A DNA stretch of 20,088 nucleotides from Botryllus schlosseri (Eukaryota; Chordata; Ascidiacea; Stolidobranchia; Styelidae): contig ATSW01010332.1 of the NCBI GenBank assembly GCA_000444245.1, positions 1 to 20,088 on the forward strand. The letters are read 5' to 3'. This document shows positions 1 to 9,890 of the stretch, one piece after another. Numbering within the stretch: the stretch's first letter is position 1; the number at the start of each line of letters is the position of its first letter. The notes beneath the pieces are model-generated. The model was not told where the DNA came from, did no database searches, and worked only from the letters and a program-made list of their open reading frames with translations. The translations under genes were made by a program, and so were the position numbers.

Positions 1-409
1 CTGCTCCTATATTTGAAGAAATTTGGCCATGAGATTAATAGCCGACCTATCAGAAGTATACCTGAATCCTGGATTGGAATTACAATGCTCAACTTGAAAA
101 TGTTATGATATCAGAGAAGTCTCGATTATCAATCTGTTAAATTCAGAATATTCATAGTAGCTGCAAAATTATAACCCGATAGCTTTTAGGATGGCATCAT
201 ACATTTGTCCGCCCATATGGTGTCTCAAGTACAACGACAATACCATTCAAATAGTTATAAATATGATGATTCTTTTCGTGCCAGGCCTAAACTGATACTA
301 GAGTAAATCACATTTTGACGATGTGTGTTTACTATGTCAGTCTGCTGGATCGGATCACGTTCAATAGGACAATTCATTCCCACCAAATACGGCCTACTTG
401 GAAAGACAT
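1..409. other. No gene recognised
   Basis: I see no convincing coding exon or RNA gene here. A minus-strand open stretch at 255-473 encodes a hydrophobic N-terminal run, but it overlaps a transposon terminus (410-493) and has no clear splice context, so I treat it as chance. The segment may be the interior of the hAT element whose end lies at 493. Confidence 0.4.
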
Positions 410-493
410 AGAATACCCCTACAAACGCTGCGGCCAGCGGGGTCGTCAAAACTGGAAAACTGGCCGCGAGCACATTTGAGTTTGAGACCTCTG
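410..493. mobile_element. hAT-type transposon terminus (GGTCTCAAACTC type)
   Basis: Read on the minus strand from 493, the sequence begins CAGAGGTCTCAAACTC and soon shows GCGGCCAG and GCTGGCCGC. This is the layout of hAT termini of the CAGNGGTCTCAAACTC...GCGGCC type known from animals. The matching other end is not in the window, so the element either starts before position 1 or is truncated. No target duplication can be checked. Confidence 0.5.
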
Positions 494-805
494 ATCTAAC
501 ACAATAAACGAAGGAAATAATTCAGGAGTTGACAGGCAAACATTTTCGTGCGTATTTCAATATGATTCCAGGCTCAGACTATTCGGTTGGGTTATTGAGG
601 AATGTTTGAATGGTCTGAATGTTTGAATGGTCTGGCAATGTTAACAGACTGTCCCTTCCATCTTTTAGATTGTTTACAAAGTCCCTGGAGTTTCTCTATT
701 ACGGCCAAAGAAAACGTAGACCGTTTTTTTTCTCTGCATATATTTACTTGCCAGCTTAGTTCTTTTGGTTACTTTGCGGTAAATGCAGCTGTGAAGATTC
801 TCGTA
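494..805. other. Intergenic, no gene recognised
   Basis: Between the hAT end at 493 and the GACTCGAG element at 806 I find no coding exon. The only structure is a short perfect tandem repeat at 601-634. Confidence 0.4.
601..634. repeat. Perfect 17-bp tandem duplication
   Basis: The 17-base unit AATGTTTGAATGGTCTG occurs twice, head to tail, without a mismatch. Perfect identity suggests a recent slippage event. Confidence 0.9.
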
Positions 806-989
806 CAGCATTGTTACAAAGAGTCGAGTCGCGATTTTTTGATGTGGCTCGACTTGACTCGAGTTATTTTTTCAAATGCGTAAAATGCAGCGATTCGACT
901 CGAGTCAATTTATGTATTGACTCGACTTGTACTCGAGTCATTGTGCATGACTCGAACCAGACATATGACGCGAGACTAGTACAGCCAAA

Positions 990-1243
990 CAGAGGCGGTC
1001 AGTAACGAAGTACCTCTACTTGTTGAAGTACTTGAAGTAGATTTTGCCTGCTCACATTACTTTTTAAGTAGTTATGAATTTAGACTACTTCTACTTAACA
1101 GTTTTCAGTTTTGTAGGCAAAATCAAGCGTAGAATACCTACTTACTTACTTACTCGTAAACCACCGCATCTACTTCTACTTGAGTAAAAATTCTGGCGTT
1201 GTTTATACTTGAGTAGCGACGGTGACTACTTTGACCAACTCTG
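990..1243. mobile_element. 254-bp hAT MITE, AAGTAGAAGTAG family
   Basis: The left end is CAGAGGCGGTCAGTAACG. The right end, read inward on the minus strand, is CAGAGTTGGTCAAAGTAGTC. The flanks CAGCCAAA and CAGCCAAT match at 7 of 8 bases, an 8-bp target duplication as expected for hAT. The interior carries many CTACTTCTACTTG motifs and no coding capacity. Its two distinct ends match the right and left ends of the 1273-bp element at 5973-7245, so the two are the same family inserted in opposite orientations. It sits inside the GACTCGAG element and is therefore younger than it. Confidence 0.9.
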
Positions 1244-1572
1244 CAGCCAATACAGACATTTCACTGAAACTTCGTAGAATAGTAAAGTCTCCACATTATT
1301 GGAATTTCCTTCGTCTATCAATCCTGATACTTGGAAAATAGGGCCAGAATATAATGACTTGGACTCGGACTCGAGTCAATACACTATGACTCGGACTCGA
1401 CCCTCTATCTATTAGCTGACTTGGACTCGGATTAGACTCTGCGGTGAATTAATATTATTATATTTAAAAGCAATTTTAGTGATGCATATAACAACTATGG
1501 TCTTTTGCGTCACGACATAACGGTTGCTAATCGAATCGATATTGCGATAAGTAAATACAGTCAACTAAACAT

Positions 1573-2604
1573 TTAGTACTGTCTCTTTGTCTTCGCAAGG
1601 AATTCCCACAGCAAAGGTAATATATAATCAATAGTTATTATATTTTCCATGGTGAAGAGAACTGTCAGGTCCATTACGGCAGCTCTAAACTGGCATCTTT
1701 CGTTGGCGTACTTTGCACATTCGATAATAACGTGCTCTGCAGTTTCTTCAACATGGCATGTGGTACAATCAGGGGTATCGGAGCATCCAAATTTTGCAAA
1801 GATGGTAGTTGAGACGACAGTGTCCGGTCCGTAATCTGAAAATGGTGGTTTCGGCACGGCGTGGCGTGGTTAAGTAGGTAGTTTTGTGTATATGTCAGGG
1901 CAGAACTGTTTGAAATGTGCTCCAGAGGCGGTTTCGATGAAACGTTGGTTCCAGTCTTGCCTACAGCGACCTAAAATCTACAGCGACCTAAAATCAATGA
2001 GTTGGCCTCGCCAGAAGTAAGATCTACACTTTGGTCAGCTAAGTCTGGGCCGCAGCCTCTTTCGCAAGTCGGTCAGCGACTTCATTCCCTTCAATACCAC
2101 AGTGTCCTGGAATCCATACAAAGGAAATATCTCTATGACTTTCATGTAAGAGATGGTGAGTTAGTTCTAATATTTGATTGGTAATATAGTTATTTTCACC
2201 AAGATGGTTTTTCAGCGACAACAATGCACTCAGAGAGTCACTCAGAATAGCAACTCGTTCGATGGAATTTTCTGAAATCCATATCAGTGCATCGAATATT
2301 GCTCTCAGCTAAATTGAGAAGATTGATAGGAGTTTCGAACATACTTTTGATGTTCTTATATTGCGATCGAGGATGTAGAAGGAGTACCCAGCACCGTTGA
2401 TGTTTTTAGATCCATCGGTGTAAATTAGCATTCTGTTTGGGTATTGCTCAAAAATATAATCTCTGAATATAGCATCGACAATGTGACGTGGTGGATCACG
2501 TCCGAGGGCTGTTTGCAATGATGTATCAATCATAGCGCATTTCAATAACCAAGGGCATATGGTTAGAGATAGCCTACGTTAATTGTTATTGTATTCTTCT
2601 TCTT

Positions 2605-2635
<31 letters not shown>

Positions 2636-2790
2636 GACTACAACGTAACCTGTGATCATTTGGTTGAGGTCAATATATTTGTCATGCAATAATGGAGGAT
2701 CATCCAAACGTACATTCAGTGAATGCCTGGTTACTCTCACAAGTGGCACATAGGCGTATCGCGAACAATACGAACATATGCCCAAAATAC
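1573..2790 (-). pseudogene. LINE ORF2 3' fragment with RNase H domain (I/Jockey/R1 group)
   Basis: This is the C-terminal part of a non-LTR retrotransposon polyprotein. In order on the minus strand: a possible RT tail segment (about 2650-2785); the RNase H start IYTDGSK with GAGYSFYI (about 2380-2430); ILSDSLSALLSLKN (about 2200-2250); FVWIPGHCGIEGNEVADRLA (about 2050-2130); and a C-terminal Cys/His knuckle CTTCHVEETAEHVIIEC (about 1700-1770). RNase H carrying LINEs belong to the I, R1, Jockey-like and related clades; I cannot choose among them. The copy is dead: the second catalytic acidic residue, normally Glu in AELRAI, is replaced by an in-frame TAG at 2309-2311. There are further stops after AKEAAAQT and a frame change before GCSDTPDC. 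The endonuclease and most of the reverse transcriptase are absent, a typical 5' truncation. It lies within the GACTCGAG element. Confidence 0.87.
2594..2641. repeat. (TTC)n(TAC)n microsatellite
   Basis: A run of TTC triplets passes into about eleven TAC triplets. It lies inside the LINE fragment and produces a poly-valine run when read on the minus strand, which is not functional coding sequence. Confidence 0.95.
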
Positions 2791-3504
2791 ACTGATTTGA
2801 TTGATACCGTTTACTTGTTGACTTGAAATTGACTCGTAAATTTTGCTACGAGTCACGAGTCAATCCGCATTTTTGAAGCGCCGAGTCAAGTCAAGTCAAG
2901 TCATTTTTGCAAAGTGACTCGAGTCAAGTCAAGTCAAACGAAAAAGTGACTCGAGTCATCCCAACACTGCGACAATATGGACGGAAAATACATAACAGCG
3001 ACATCAGTAAGGGAATTTATATACTCCGCATTACGCATTGGTCCTTGGTCGTCGCTACTATTTCATTCAACACTGTCGGCTTCCGAAATCGATAGCACGT
3101 ATCACAGTGCTGCGATTTTCCGATTGTTAGCGAATAGCCGATGAGGCAGATCCGTTTGTGCCTCACCTGGCCATCGTTTCTCTGCGATTCCATTGTGTGC
3201 AATAAAGCCGAATTTAACATCCCGTGGCGTTTTTAAGGGGGTTCTGGTGCTCTGACATTAATAATATTCGGATTTTCAGAATCAGTGCGACAATAGCATT
3301 TGATTGAAACCAATTATTTTGAATTCCGAGTTNTATATCATGAATTGCATTGCCGCAGGTGAGGGACGACCCGCCCGTGCATCACCTGTGCCTCACCTCT
3401 CCTTTCGCGCTGTATTTTCGAATAATAAATTTGCAAATTGGTGATATTGAGTGAAAAATGTTCAAGTCTAGTTATTCATGAACATCGATGAAATATATCA
3501 ATAA

Positions 3505-4939
3505 CACTGGTCAACACATTTTTTTAGGCAGGCAAAGTAAGAGTGATTTTGGGGGTTTTGAAGGGCGCTGATTTCGAATATGACCTTAGTTTTTTCAAAT
3601 TGGCTGTTATTGTGGAGATAGCCCATGGGGCTATTTTGACCAAAATCTCCCACTTTGCGGTAATGACTACATATAAAATCGGTTCAGTCGTACTATAGAG
3701 TATAGAAATTCAATCTACTTGTTATTTTTACACACAGAAGACTCTTTTAAATCAAATACAGCAACAGGGCTATCTTTAGGGGTAATAGATTTACCATATA
3801 GTTACAGATTTTCACGGATATCATGAACATAAATCAACTCCAGTCATATACATAAGTATTTACCTTTATACTCAAATAACGTGGCAATAATTCAATCAGT
3901 TTTACGTCAACCAGCTATTGTAAAGTTGAAATAATCAGTTGGAATATAATATTATTGATATATTTTAAATTACAATTGTTTTTTTGTAAGATTTTCGCCT
4001 GTAAGCTATTTAGCGCAGTTTCTGGAAAGTTTGCGGCAATGGTCTGACATAAATGTTCAATTGTTGTTCTCATCTGCCCTGCTATCTTTCTTTTGTTTTC
4101 ACATCTGCCCTGATATCTTTCTTTTGTTGTTCTGATGTCTTGGTAGAACCTTCCTTGCTAATCAACAAGATGATCAGGAAATATATCGAGATTTCTGAAC
4201 AAGAGGTGAACTTTTATGCTCGATATGCAGATACGAATTTTCGGACCAACTGTTTGTGGTTGGGTGCTTTATGATCATCTAAAAAGTTTTATTTAGTACA
4301 TCTTAAGAGAAATTACATGCAGTGAACTCCTTCCTAATGTGAAATTAAAATCTTTCATGTGTATTCGAATATACCAGATACCAGATTTAAGCTTCTCGTT
4401 TGATAGGGTTACTAGGTATACCCACTTGTTGACTCAGCGGAAAAATATCCATTCACCAGTCAAAAGAAAGGAGGCGCATATGAGTATTGTAGTTAAGCCT
4501 TCCAAGGACAAATTTTATAGTTTTATACTCATCTTTAATCTTGGTAGAATAACCAATTGATGCAGGAGAATTTGTATTTCCGTTGTGCAGAAGTACAAAT
4601 TTTAGGCTTGATAAACTGCTTTTTTGACAAACAAATATTTTGCATCATGCCATGTTAATATTGATAGAATGACTTAAAATGACATGAGGGTTCTTCATAG
4701 TCAATTAGTTATTTATACGCAGTATACAATTATAAAAAATTACGATTTTCTTCCTACCAAGTGAAATATTTAGGGGCAAATACAGTAATTTTGGGCTTTT
4801 TTAGGGGTGTAAATATCTTCTGACAAAGAGTCAGTCTGACAAAACCAATGTGATATTCGTAATCAGCAAACTCAAAAACCCCAGAAACGGCCCTCAGATG
4901 TTCNGCCTAAAAATGTTTTTTTCGTTTTGTTGACCAGTG
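3505..4939. mobile_element. 1435-bp CACTGG-ended DNA transposon, non-autonomous, TAA target duplication
   Basis: The left end is CACTGGTCAACACATTTTTT followed by AGGC. The right end read inward is CACTGGTCAACAAAACG, then AAAAAACATTTTTAGGC. Inverted similarity continues for roughly 90 bases, including GGGGGTTTTGA against GGGGTTTTTGA and CTGATTTCGAATAT against CTGATTACGAATAT. It is flanked on both sides by TAA. CACTG ends with a 3-bp duplication fit the CACTA/Chapaev (CMC) superfamily; a TAA duplication also fits PIF/Harbinger (TWA). No transposase is recognisable in the open frames, so it looks non-autonomous. Confidence 0.75.
4071..4132. repeat. Two 31-bp tandem units
   Basis: The block CATCTGCCCTGCTATC... 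is repeated at 4102 as CATCTGCCCTGATATC..., with only a few mismatches. It lies in the interior of the CACTGG element. Confidence 0.85.
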
Positions 4940-5039
4940 TAATCATTGCGGGTTTTCACAATTTTCTCTTAGTCACCCTGACGACAGGTGAGGCATTGCC
5001 TCACCTGCCTCCATTGACCGCACGTCACTGGTATATCGT

Positions 5040-5532
5040 ATATATATATCGAAGTCGCCAGCATAAAGGCAGTTCTTTTCCGCCAAGGTTTTCTCGTTAT
5101 GGCACACTTCTCGGAGTCGCATGTTACATGGCCTGAAAGTTCATATGTCTTGCTGCGTCATGGCGTGGTAATGGCTCACGCCAAGATGCTCATTTCTCTA
5201 ACTCATGCGTATTATTTTTTGGGCGGAAGGGTATCTAATAAAAAAGAATCTAGACACCATTAAATCGCGCACAGCGCAAAAATTTTTTGAAAAAGTTGCA
5301 TAAATTTCCAAAATAATACTCTGTAATTTATGTTACGAAAAATTTTTGTGTGCCCTTCGAGCTCGGCCCCCCTATCCCNAATTGGGGGTTTAGGGTGCGG
5401 CAGTTACGGTCCAAGACTCCAATATGGCCGTTCTAACGCGCCATCACCCCTATCGCCCCCTATGCTATTTTCTCCTCCCTGGACCGCCAAATCGCCGCCT
5501 GGAGGCGAAATCGTCCACGTTGGGAACCACTG
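5040..5532. mobile_element. Repeat block B ending in a CAGTGGTTCCCAACG hAT terminus
   Basis: The right end read inward is CAGTGGTTCCCAACGTGG, a classic hAT terminus. Upstream is a mosaic shared with other places in the window: GGAGTCGCATGTTACATGGCC (also near 13740, inverted), GGCGTGGTAATGGCTCACGCC (also 9675), an imperfect GCGC palindrome followed by AAAAATTTTTT, and AATTGGGGGTTTAGGGTGCGG with GCAGTTACGGTCC (also near 11790, inverted). No left terminus is identified, so the copy may be truncated at about 5040 by the end of the previous element. Confidence 0.6.
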
Positions 5533-5972
5533 AGCTAGATGGTGTCGCGATTGCTCTATATATGTTCCCTTAAGACTTCATCGTTTGAAGTACGATCGCA
5601 ATTTTAGCGCTGCCATAACCAATATTCAACGTGCAAGAATGTGCTTCGAACATTGGGTATGGGGGTTCCAAAACAAAGTTCCAAATTATTCATGCATTCC
5701 CCATTCTCATACAACTGAAGGAGAATAAAATCAGAACAGCATACTCAAGATTTATAGTTCATAATTTCAATCAGTTGTGTTGCAATTCCTCGATAGAAAT
5801 GGTGCATTATGGCCTCATGAAGCAGATGCTGCTTCATGCATGACTTTTCAAATTATACAGTACTCAGCACGCCGTGTACGCCATTTGTGTCATTGATTAC
5901 CTCCGTACATAACATAGTGTGCGAAAGTGGCACTGGCTAAGTGGGCTGAAACGATCCACTGGAAGCGACACT
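5533..5972. other. Non-repeat interval, possibly intron of the sulfotransferase gene
   Basis: This lies downstream (minus strand) of the exon at 7258-7509 and would be intron or later exon if that gene continues. It contains a strong 3' splice-site-like sequence on the minus strand (TTTTATTCTCCTTCAG, near 5720) followed by about 36 open codons. Confidence 0.35.
5608..5718 (-). CDS. Speculative downstream exon of the sulfotransferase-like gene
   Basis: After the polypyrimidine-AG sequence near 5720 the minus strand stays open for about 36 codons and encodes the short string CFGTPIPNV, then FLHVE. In Sulfotransfer_4-type proteins the C-terminal region typically contains a segment like LCKFLGVPVPDVPFPH. 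The resemblance is short, the intervening about 90 residues of the domain are not found between here and 5972, and the hAT insertion lies between. I report it only as a candidate; a chance open frame is at least as likely. Confidence 0.15.
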
Positions 5973-7245
5973 CAGAGGTGGTCAAAGTAGTCAAGAAAGA
6001 TACTCAAGTAGAAATAGAAGTAGCGACAAACAAATCCACTCAAGCACAAGTTGAAGTACTTCTTTCATAAGCAACCTAACACTACTTGAAGTAGAAGTAG
6101 AATTGACTGACTTCAAATCTACTCAAGTAAATAAGTAGTTGTGAAAACGATGGTAATTCGTTCGCATGGACTGTCAAAAGCTGCAAATAGAGCTATGCGG
6201 AAGGTGTAGAGAGCTCGATTCATATTGATGCATCCCAGGAGGTGTCAATTCTTGTCAGAATAAGCAGTCGTCCACATCATAGGATGTAAATGATAGTATT
6301 GAAATGGAAATGCGATACCAATCCTTTGTTTACTGGTACACCCTGTTTTGGAAAATATCATGGCGTGACGCACTCCTCCCTATTTTAAATCCCTCAACTC
6401 AGTCGAAGAGCAATACAGAGAAGTTGTGACGGATGCGGCTTTGACACTTTGCTCAATTAGTGTACGTTAATTAAAAATGTGGCAGATCGTAAAAAATACT
6501 ATAGCGTATCGCTTTATATTTGGAACATATAAGGCATTACGACACTTGCTTTTATACTTCAACATGTATGTTCTCCAGACAAAAGAACTGAAACTGTAAT
6601 TAGAACTCAACTTATAATACTCGTTAGTGAAAAAAAATACTACTTATAAAAAGCGGAAAATATATTTCATGTCTTTTGTCCAGAAAGATTCAACGGTGTT
6701 CTGCTAAAACAGGTCTTACGTTAAAAAAGTCAAAGTCCATTTTTCCAGATTAGGACACGTCATGGGATGGCAGGTATATAGTTATTTACTAGATTGTGAA
6801 ACAATAGTTTCAAACGTTATGGGTTCCATAGTTATTGCGATAACATATTTGATATATGCGTCAAGGCGGTGTGAACGGAACCGCGCAACCCGGTTTCTAA
6901 ATAATATTCAGCGATACTTTCGTTAAAACATATTTGTCACTCCATATCTACTGTGCGCGAAGCGCAACGAAATTTCGGGTATTACATGACTTCTATGAAA
7001 ATTAAATGTTGGTACTACGTGACAACAGCCCCGAAATTCCTTAGGCTAGCTTTCTTATTTGGAGATTAAACTACTTCTACTCGACAAACTGAAAATAGCG
7101 AAAAGTCAGTAAGTAGTTCATAAAATATTACGAAGTAGAAGTAGAAGTAGCGAAAAAACGATCTACTCGAGTGAGTATCAGAAGTAGAGGAACACTACTT
7201 AAGTACGTCGAAAACGTAGAAGTGCTTCGTTACTGACCGCCTCTG
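5973..7245. mobile_element. 1273-bp non-autonomous hAT, AAGTAGAAGTAG family
   Basis: The left end is CAGAGGTGGTCAAAGTAGTC; the right end read inward is CAGAGGCGGTCAGTAACG. Dense AAGTAG / CTACTTCTAC motifs occupy 5990-6140 and 7070-7200. Flanks GCGACACT and TCGACACC share the central six bases of the expected 8-bp duplication. No transposase frame is visible. It is the longer relative of the MITE at 990-1243. It sits 12 bp beyond the splice donor of the exon at 7258-7509, so it lies within the first visible intron of that gene. The motif GCGCGAAGCGCAACGAAATTT at about 6954 resembles the GCGCG palindrome of other elements here. Confidence 0.9.
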
Positions 7246-7257
7246 TCGACACCATAC

Positions 7258-7509
7258 CTTGGCCTCTGGAAAAGCAGCAGCTATCTCCTCCCAGAAATAG
7301 AATGCAGGAGCACCACACACAGCATCGATATCTTTGTACATTTGGTAAAATTGCTCACTGGAACTTCCATACAGAAGGATTTTTTTCCATTCGTCTCGAT
7401 CTCGACTGGCATGATGATCGAAGTCGGCAACAGAGTATCCCAGAATTTCCAGGCATCTATGCAGGGTCTTCGTTCCACATTTCGACATGCTAGCTACTAT
7501 GATTTTCAT
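7258..7509 (-). CDS. Sulfotransferase-family protein (Sulfotransfer_4-like), N-terminal exon
   Basis: This exon encodes the first 84 residues of a protein beginning MKIIVASMSKCGTKTLHRCL. Residues 9-15 (SKCGTKT) match the 5'-phosphosulfate-binding loop by which sulfotransferases grip the donor PAPS. The stretch CGAPAFYFWEEIAAAFPEAK (65-84) is the conserved next block of the Sulfotransfer_4 family, often seen as P...FWEEI..AFP.AK. Known members are about 200-260 residues, so about two thirds is missing and must be in later exons. The start is the first ATG, with an in-frame TAG 12 bases upstream. The exon most likely ends at AAG|GTATGG, a good phase-0 donor at 7257; past it the frame runs into a hAT terminus. 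No predicted signal peptide is evident. The acceptor sugar or lipid cannot be told. Retention of the motif and frame argues for a real gene, although a fresh pseudogene is possible. Confidence 0.75.
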
Positions 7510-8349
7510 GCCCGCAGACTAGAACGGAAGCAAGCATGCAACATAGCCTAAGAAGGATTAGTGTGTGGTGAAATGGTTTCATGGTTTCTATTCTCAAGAG
7601 TTAGGAAACCGATAGCCTGATGTGAATCAACTAGTTGTAGTTTTGTTTCCATCCCTTGATAAGAGCTTCGACAGGAATTGCACTATATATCATTTAATGT
7701 AACAATATTTAGCTGAACCCACGAAGTCCAATCTCACCGTTAGAACAACTTACAACAAACAGGCAGACCCTTGTTTTTTCAGCCCGTCTAAACAAAGTGA
7801 TGTATTNGTGCTGTAGTATGCAGGCTACTGCAATAACTTCATATTCAAGTCTGAACTTATGATTAGTCTACTACTGATAAGCGATACTTGCCGAGTCAGT
7901 ATATTTTTGTATGCTGCATTGTCGTGGCAGATTAAATGAACTCAGCTCGGTTTGTTGATGATTATTAAGCATAACGGTGCCGTGAAGATAAACAAATAAA
8001 GAGGTTGCGAGCCATTTCAACGACAGGAATCAAACGACTATATAATTATGTATATTTTGCATGTCCCTGTTATAGAAANTATAAATGAATTCGTCNTGGT
8101 ATATAAATTGTCGCTATGTTTTCTACACATGTTTTGATATACAAGGTACATTTTCATCAAATTCTCTGGAAAGAACAGCCACCAAATTTATTTATGTATA
8201 CTTCAGCATTAGTATTTTAAAACGAACTGAACCCTCTTCGGGGTTAGCCCAGATTCGACTGACATATATTTGACTCGTCTTTCCCACTGTAGACACTGTA
8301 CATGACTGGACAATTCGCATGCAAACAAATTGATCCATGAATATAATTA
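7510..8349. other. Upstream of sulfotransferase exon; nothing recognised
   Basis: This stretch would hold the 5' untranslated region and promoter of the minus-strand gene. I see no convincing TATA box, CpG cluster, exon or transposon terminus. Short open frames here have no recognisable motif. Confidence 0.4.
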
Positions 8350-8440
8350 CAGGTGGTCGAAGTATCGTAGACGATGGAAGTAGAAATGTAGAATCTCACT
8401 CGAGTTTGTAAATGTAACAAGTACGGCGCTTATTTTTTTG
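8350..8440. mobile_element. Candidate terminus of a hAT related to the AAGTAG family
   Basis: The sequence CAGGTGGTCGAAGTATCG followed by GGAAGTAGAAATGTAG resembles the left end of the element at 5973 (CAGAGGTGGTCAAAGTAG...AGTAGAAATAGAAGTAG), with a 2-base deletion near the tip. It lies just beyond the 3' end of the hAT transposase remains at 8670, so it could be that element's terminus. No matching distal end or duplication was found. Confidence 0.4.
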
Positions 8441-9367
8441 ACATAAATACGGGAGATTTCGACCTGAAATATCAAAAATTTGACATTTTTTTCCCAAAAA
8501 ACTTAATTTTGACCACACGTATGCAAATTAGGTCTTTTCGCACTTATTGTTAAAATTGTACTACTTATCTTCATTTCTGGTTGGAGCTGTCTGGAGCTGA
8601 CTTTATTTTAACGAAATCTGGACGTCTGAAGAATTCCAGTAGTTACACCACGTATAATGGCAGAGATAATTAGAATTTGTTGTATTACAACGAAAGAGAC
8701 TTTCCTACATTCTCGGGCAGAAAGTGTCCGTCGTTACTAAGTAGCTTGCCAAGAATAGAGAAAGTACGTTCAACTGCAGCAGTTGTTGGCTGACAACACT
8801 GATGTTGTTCGTACACGGCTGGTGACACACCGTGTTGCTTCATTCTGACAATGTTGTCTATATCAGTGGTTCTTAACCTTTTCCACCTCGCGGACCGGTA
8901 AAATTTCAAAAAATGTCTGGCGGACCGGTGAACTTTCAAAATTGAAATGAAGCCAAAATGTAAAGTATGCAACCGTTTTTCAACTAGATGGTGCTAGAGA
9001 GTGACATTTAGAGGGTTTTGATCGTAATTAATTCGCTTTTGGATGACATCCGTGTGATTTTATGACAGTGAGTCTGCTGAGTCGAGGTAAAATTGTCTAG
9101 TTAAGATAAACGTGCTACCACCGAGTGTCGTTTACAGTATTTCGTGCCGAACGCAGTGGGTTTAACCGACCACCCCAACGCGAATAATATTCTTGTCTTT
9201 GACAATACCGAGGAAAGAAGCGTTTTGGAGTAGAAGCAAGCACCTTGTCTTGCTACCTTGCTCATTGCCCACTGTCACCAGAGGCAGGCTACTCCTGTAA
9301 CTACGAATACCATACGTGCAACAGAAAAAACACCTTACAGCAGCTATACCGGCCATACGCAAATCCG

Positions 9368-9447
9368 GACCGAAAAATTACTTCGTGAGCCCACCCCAAA
9401 CAAAAACGTTGGTCTCGGGCTCCCACATGGCGATAAGCCAAACTTCC
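9368..9447 (+). repeat. Shared repeat block C, copy 1
   Basis: The core GAGCCCACCCCAAACAAAAA then GTTGGTCTCGGGCTCCCA and GATAAGCCAAACTTC recurs at 12243-12322 in the same orientation and, more diverged, at 14338-14410 inverted. Here it is internal to the 1200-bp hAT. Confidence 0.75.
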
Positions 9448-9589
9448 GGGGGATTTGCTCCCGGACCCGATAGTTGGGTGGATGTTTTCACCTGCACTTG
9501 TGTGCACATTCCTTCTACTCAGTGCAAGCAAAGAGTTTATGTTGCTTAATCGCGACAATAGCAAAAATTTTCGATCATTCATGACTGAA

Positions 9590-9890
9590 TGGGTTTTCTC
9601 GCTGCCGAATTTTGGGCACAACTTTCAGAGTCCCATCTTAACCTAATCTTTATTATATGCGTTCGTTCGTCGTGGCGCGGTAATGACTGACGCCGCAATG
9701 CCTATTTCTATATATCTTGCGTATTTCTCGGAGAAGGGCACCTATAAGCAAGGCATTCAGTGACATGGAATCGCGCAATGCGCGAAAAGAAATTGAAACG
9801 TGTTGGAAAATGTTTCAAAAAAATACGCTCTGATTTATGCTCATTTGCAAAATGATTTTGGGGTGCCACAGTGACGGCCCTGTACAAAAT
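9590..9890 (+). repeat. Shared repeat block B, copy within the 1200-bp hAT
   Basis: GGTTTTCTCGCTGCCG, GGCGCGGTAATGACTGACGCC, CGCGCAATGCGCGAAAAG and GGGGTGCCACAGTGACGGCC appear in the same order as in the copy at 5040-5440. Divergence is substantial, so the copies are not recent duplicates. Confidence 0.75.

Larger units (their letters stand above)
806..2969. mobile_element. hAT-like element with GACTCGAG subterminal motifs, carrying nested insertions
   Basis: Both flanks are packed with GACTCGAG, TCAAGTC and GACTTG motifs: 806-960 on the left, 1360-1440 internally, and 2815-2960 on the right. The right end read inward starts CAGTGTTGGGATGACTCGAG; the left end starts CAGCATTGTTACAAAGAGTCG, a plausible diverged partner. 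The 8-bp flanks (TTCTCGTA and CGACAATA) do not match, so these may be ends of two related copies rather than one element. A MITE (990-1243) and a LINE fragment (1573-2790) lie inside. No transposase of its own is visible. The superfamily is inferred from the CAG ends and the motif style. Confidence 0.45.
3105..5030. mobile_element. hAT-like element, GGTGAGGCA / CCTCACCTG family
   Basis: The right end read inward on the minus strand is CAGTGACGTGCGGTCAATGG followed by GGCAGGTGAGGCAATGCCTCACCTG, a distinctive terminus seen in animal hAT elements. A candidate left end is CAGTGCTGCGATTTTCCG at 3105, followed by GATGAGGCAG and TGCCTCACCTG at about 3140-3170. More CCTCACCT motifs occur at 3354-3405. 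The 8-bp flanks are not a convincing match, so the left boundary is tentative. The CACTGG element (3505-4939) is nested inside. No coding region is visible. Confidence 0.45.

Noticed and set aside
255-473. Minus-strand open frame with a hydrophobic start, like a membrane protein.
   Set aside because: It begins inside a hAT terminus and has no splice or family support.
820-960. A CRISPR-like or regulatory array of GACTCGAG repeats.
   Set aside because: Spacing is irregular, units are short and palindromic, and the array sits at a transposon tip.
806-1443. A complete GACTCGAG element ending at the CAGAGTCTAATCC tip near 1441 instead of 2969.
   Set aside because: The flanks do not form an 8-bp duplication and the tip does not match the left end well; left unresolved.
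2579-2785. Poly-valine / poly-glutamate protein on the minus strand.
   Set aside because: It is a translated TAC/TTC microsatellite inside a LINE fragment.
9301-9621. Overlapping open frames on both strands within 9162-9650.
   Set aside because: They lie in the interior of a non-autonomous hAT and have no protein similarity I recognise.
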